Shown here: in pieces, positions 62,275 to 64,000 of the stretch
Layout of the letters: the number at the start of each line of letters is the position of its first letter
How positions within the stretch are numbered: the first letter of the stretch is position 1
Source: Eudoraea adriatica DSM 19308
GTDB taxonomy: Bacteria > Bacteroidota > Bacteroidia > Flavobacteriales > Flavobacteriaceae
Length of the DNA: 64,000 nucleotides
Reading direction: 5' to 3'
Assembly (NCBI RefSeq): GCF_000382125.1
Contig: NZ_KB907546.1
Location: forward strand, 62,001 to 126,000
Translations under genes and position numbers: made by a program
The notes under the pieces: model-generated
What the model was told of the DNA's origin: nothing
What the model saw: the letters and a program-made list of their open reading frames with translations, nothing else
Databases searched by the model: none

Positions 62275-62973
62275 ATGCAACAAAAACCTTCTTCTTTTTC
62301 CATTAAGGATTGGTCTGACGATGACAAACCAAGGGAGAAATTGGTGCAAAAGGGGCGTGCAGCTCTTTCTAATGCAGAACTTATTGCAATTTTGATTGGT
62401 TCGGGGACAAAAAATGAAACTGCCGTAGCTCTTTCCAAAAGGATTTTATCTTCAGCAAATAATAACCTGAACGAATTAGGCAGGGTATCCTTAAAACAAT
62501 TAATGAAATTTAAAGGTATTGGCGAGGCCAAAGCGGTATCAATTGCAGCAGCTATGGAGATAGGGAGAAGGAGGCAAAATGAGAAGGCCGTCTCGAAGGC
62601 ACAGATCTCAGGGAGTAAGGCAGTTTTCAACCTTTTGCAGCCCCTTATTGCTGACCTTCCACATGAGGAGTTCTGGATTGTTTACTTAAATAACTCAAAT
62701 AAGGTTATTCATAAAGCTCAGTTGAGTAAGGGGGGTATTACCGGCACATTGGTAGACATTCGCTTAGTCATGAAACAAGCACTGGAATTTGGTGCGGTGT
62801 CCCTAGTATTAGCACACAATCACCCGTCGGGAACACTTAAACCCAGTGAGGCTGATAAAAAAATTACAAAAAAACTTCAAAAAGCTTCGGAAGCCCTGGA
62901 TATCAGGGTGCTGGATCACGTAATTATTACCCAAAACAATTACTATAGCTTTGCAGATAATAATTTGATATAG
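62275..62973 (+). CDS. radC: RadC family DNA repair protein
   Basis: 232 aa. An N-terminal helix-hairpin-helix (LMKFKGIGEAKAVSIAAAMEIG, about 73-94) and a C-terminal JAMM/MPN zinc domain (LAHNHPSGTLKPSEADKKIT, about 180-199). Its true function is uncertain despite the name. Followed after 2 nt by the polysaccharide-deacetylase-like gene. Confidence 0.93.
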   Translation: MQQKPSSFSIKDWSDDDKPREKLVQKGRAALSNAELIAILIGSGTKNETAVALSKRILSSANNNLNELGRVSLKQLMKFKGIGEAKAVSIAAAMEIGRRRQNEKAVSKAQISGSKAVFNLLQPLIADLPHEEFWIVYLNNSNKVIHKAQLSKGGITGTLVDIRLVMKQALEFGAVSLVLAHNHPSGTLKPSEADKKITKKLQKASEALDIRVLDHVIITQNNYYSFADNNLI

Positions 62974-62975
62974 AT

Positions 62976-64000
62976 ATGCTTCTGATATATACCCATAAAA
63001 TTACTTCGCGTTTCAGTTACACTATGAAGCAGATTTTCACAAGGATACTTGGGATAGATATCATTTTTACTACAAAGGTTGAAGATTTTATAAAACATAC
63101 CGGCCCTAAGATTACTTATAGTAAACAGCCTTTGCAGAATGAGTTTTTTGTTAGAAGTAATGATTTGTTATTTGTACATGGAATAAATGATTTGGAAATA
63201 AATGTTCAGGATTGGGAAGGTACACCTTGTTTTTTCAGGACAACTGACCCTAGTGCCATTCCCTACGATATTTTTTCGGCAAGTTTTTATCTTTTAACCA
63301 GATACGAAGAATATTTACCATACTTAAAAGACATACATGGCAGATTCCCGCCCTCTGAAAGTATTGCATATAAAAATAATTTTTTGCAATTACCTGTGGT
63401 AGATATTTGGGCATACAGCTTTCTTGAAAAGCTCAAAGAACGTTTTCCGGACATAAATGTTAAAAATCGAAAGTTTCAATATACTTCTATTATTGATGTT
63501 ACTTCATCGCATTGTTATGCACACAGAGGACCCATGAGGGGCATAGCTGGATTGTTGTATGACTTGGGGACCTTTAAATTGAAACGCGTGGCACAGCGCA
63601 CTTCTGTTTGGCTAAAAATCAGAAAAGATCCTTATAATAACTACGACAGCCTTATAGAAATGCACAAGAAATATAAAGTGAAAAGTATATTCTTTTTTCA
63701 GTTCGCCAATTATTCAACCTATGATAAAAATGTTTCACCCGAAAACAATAATTTCAAATACCTGATTAAGTCTGTGGCAGACTATAGTATGGTATCTCTG
63801 GCGGCGTCCTATAGTTCTTTTAAGAATATAGAATTATTAAAAGAAGAGAAAAAAAGATTGTCAAATGTTGTAAACAGGCCAATAAATAATTCCAGGATGC
63901 GATATAACAGGGTGGATATTCCTTATACCTACAGAAACCTTGTTGAAGCAGAATTCACAGATGATTACACTATGGGATATACCCATGAAATGGGATTTAG
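62976..64000 (+). CDS. polysaccharide deacetylase-like protein, 3' end outside window
   Basis: First 341 codons of a gene that runs off the right edge. It starts 2 nt after radC with MLLIYTHKITSRFSY. Recognisable blocks are DIFSASFYLLTRYEEYLP, VVDIWAYSFLEKLKERFP and IIDVTSSHCYAHRG, the pattern of the flavobacterial polysaccharide deacetylase family (with DUF7033 at the N-terminus). The last codons contain GYTHEMGF, and the catalytic domain presumably continues. Function unproven; a cell-envelope sugar role is likely. Confidence 0.7.
   Translation, partial: MLLIYTHKITSRFSYTMKQIFTRILGIDIIFTTKVEDFIKHTGPKITYSKQPLQNEFFVRSNDLLFVHGINDLEINVQDWEGTPCFFRTTDPSAIPYDIFSASFYLLTRYEEYLPYLKDIHGRFPPSESIAYKNNFLQLPVVDIWAYSFLEKLKERFPDINVKNRKFQYTSIIDVTSSHCYAHRGPMRGIAGLLYDLGTFKLKRVAQRTSVWLKIRKDPYNNYDSLIEMHKKYKVKSIFFFQFANYSTYDKNVSPENNNFKYLIKSVADYSMVSLAASYSSFKNIELLKEEKKRLSNVVNRPINNSRMRYNRVDIPYTYRNLVEAEFTDDYTMGYTHEMGF

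Noticed and set aside
1-64000. CRISPR array, rRNA operon, insertion sequence, prophage or replication origin
   Set aside because: No regularly spaced repeats, transposase, integrase or rRNA sequence seen by eye on either strand.

Overview
The window reads as chromosomal DNA of a member of the Bacteroidota, class Flavobacteriia. The evidence is a GldJ gliding lipoprotein with its usual murF partner, the type IX secretion outer-membrane protein PorV, a fused hypoxanthine phosphoribosyltransferase-adenylate kinase, PDH E1-alpha next to E2 without E1-beta, PafA phosphatase, AT-rich intergenic DNA, and promoters with the Bacteroidota -7 element TAnnTTTG. I cannot name genus or species.

Layout. 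1-2 kb: an MCE/MlaD-type lipid-transport protein and a CDP-alcohol phosphatidyltransferase. 2-25 kb: a stress island. It carries four double-domain universal stress proteins, a bacterial eRF1-like (baeRF) protein, an M50 protease with CBS domains, an ArsC-fold protein without its cysteine, a flavin reductase/M20 peptidase/DUF1611 operon, a zinc-ribbon/SRPBCC/membrane-protein operon, a slipin, a WG-repeat/SDR/DUF5661/phosphoesterase operon, DUF2267, pta-ackA, a YtxH/holin-like/small-protein operon, a patatin, an Hsp20 and a CPA1 antiporter. 25-30 kb: exonuclease III, tRNA-Val(GAC), murF and gldJ. 30-39.6 kb: porV, cdd, pdhA-pdhC, an M28 peptidase, SDR, SprT-like, a mannose-1-phosphate guanylyltransferase and DUF389. 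39.6-41.1 kb: mlaF-mlaE. 41-45 kb: pafA and a glycosyltransferase/methyltransferase/ketosynthase III set. 45-50.6 kb: gcvP, a UbiA-like protein, an ECF sigma/short zinc-finger pair and a rhodanese. 50.6-57 kb: an M3 peptidase, purE-purK, hpt-adk, obgE and a DUF4136 lipoprotein. 57-64 kb: a TPR protein, an SDR/cupin/methyltransferase operon, mpl, DUF1569, radC and a partial polysaccharide-deacetylase-like gene.

Main observation. Ten copies of a 5-4-5 inverted repeat (consensus [A/C]TGA[C/T]-N4-[A/G]TCA[T/G], the geometry and core of a Crp/Fnr-family box) lie in front of genes between 2.4 and 24.1 kb. By eye I found none elsewhere in the window. They face eleven promoters. In ten of these a -7-like element begins exactly 22 nt after the repeat, which puts the repeat near -41.5, the class II activator position. 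One perfect palindrome at 5886-5899 serves two divergent promoters with this spacing on both sides. This predicts a Crp/Fnr-controlled regulon (low oxygen, nitric oxide or dormancy is my inference) joining universal stress proteins, Hsp20, a ribosome-factor-like protein, an intramembrane protease and envelope proteins. It resembles in content, not in regulator, the mycobacterial DosR set.

Other points are the absence of porU between gldJ and porV, a 14-nt copy of the tRNA-Val 3' end just downstream of that tRNA, and MlaEF encoded about 39 kb from the MCE protein.
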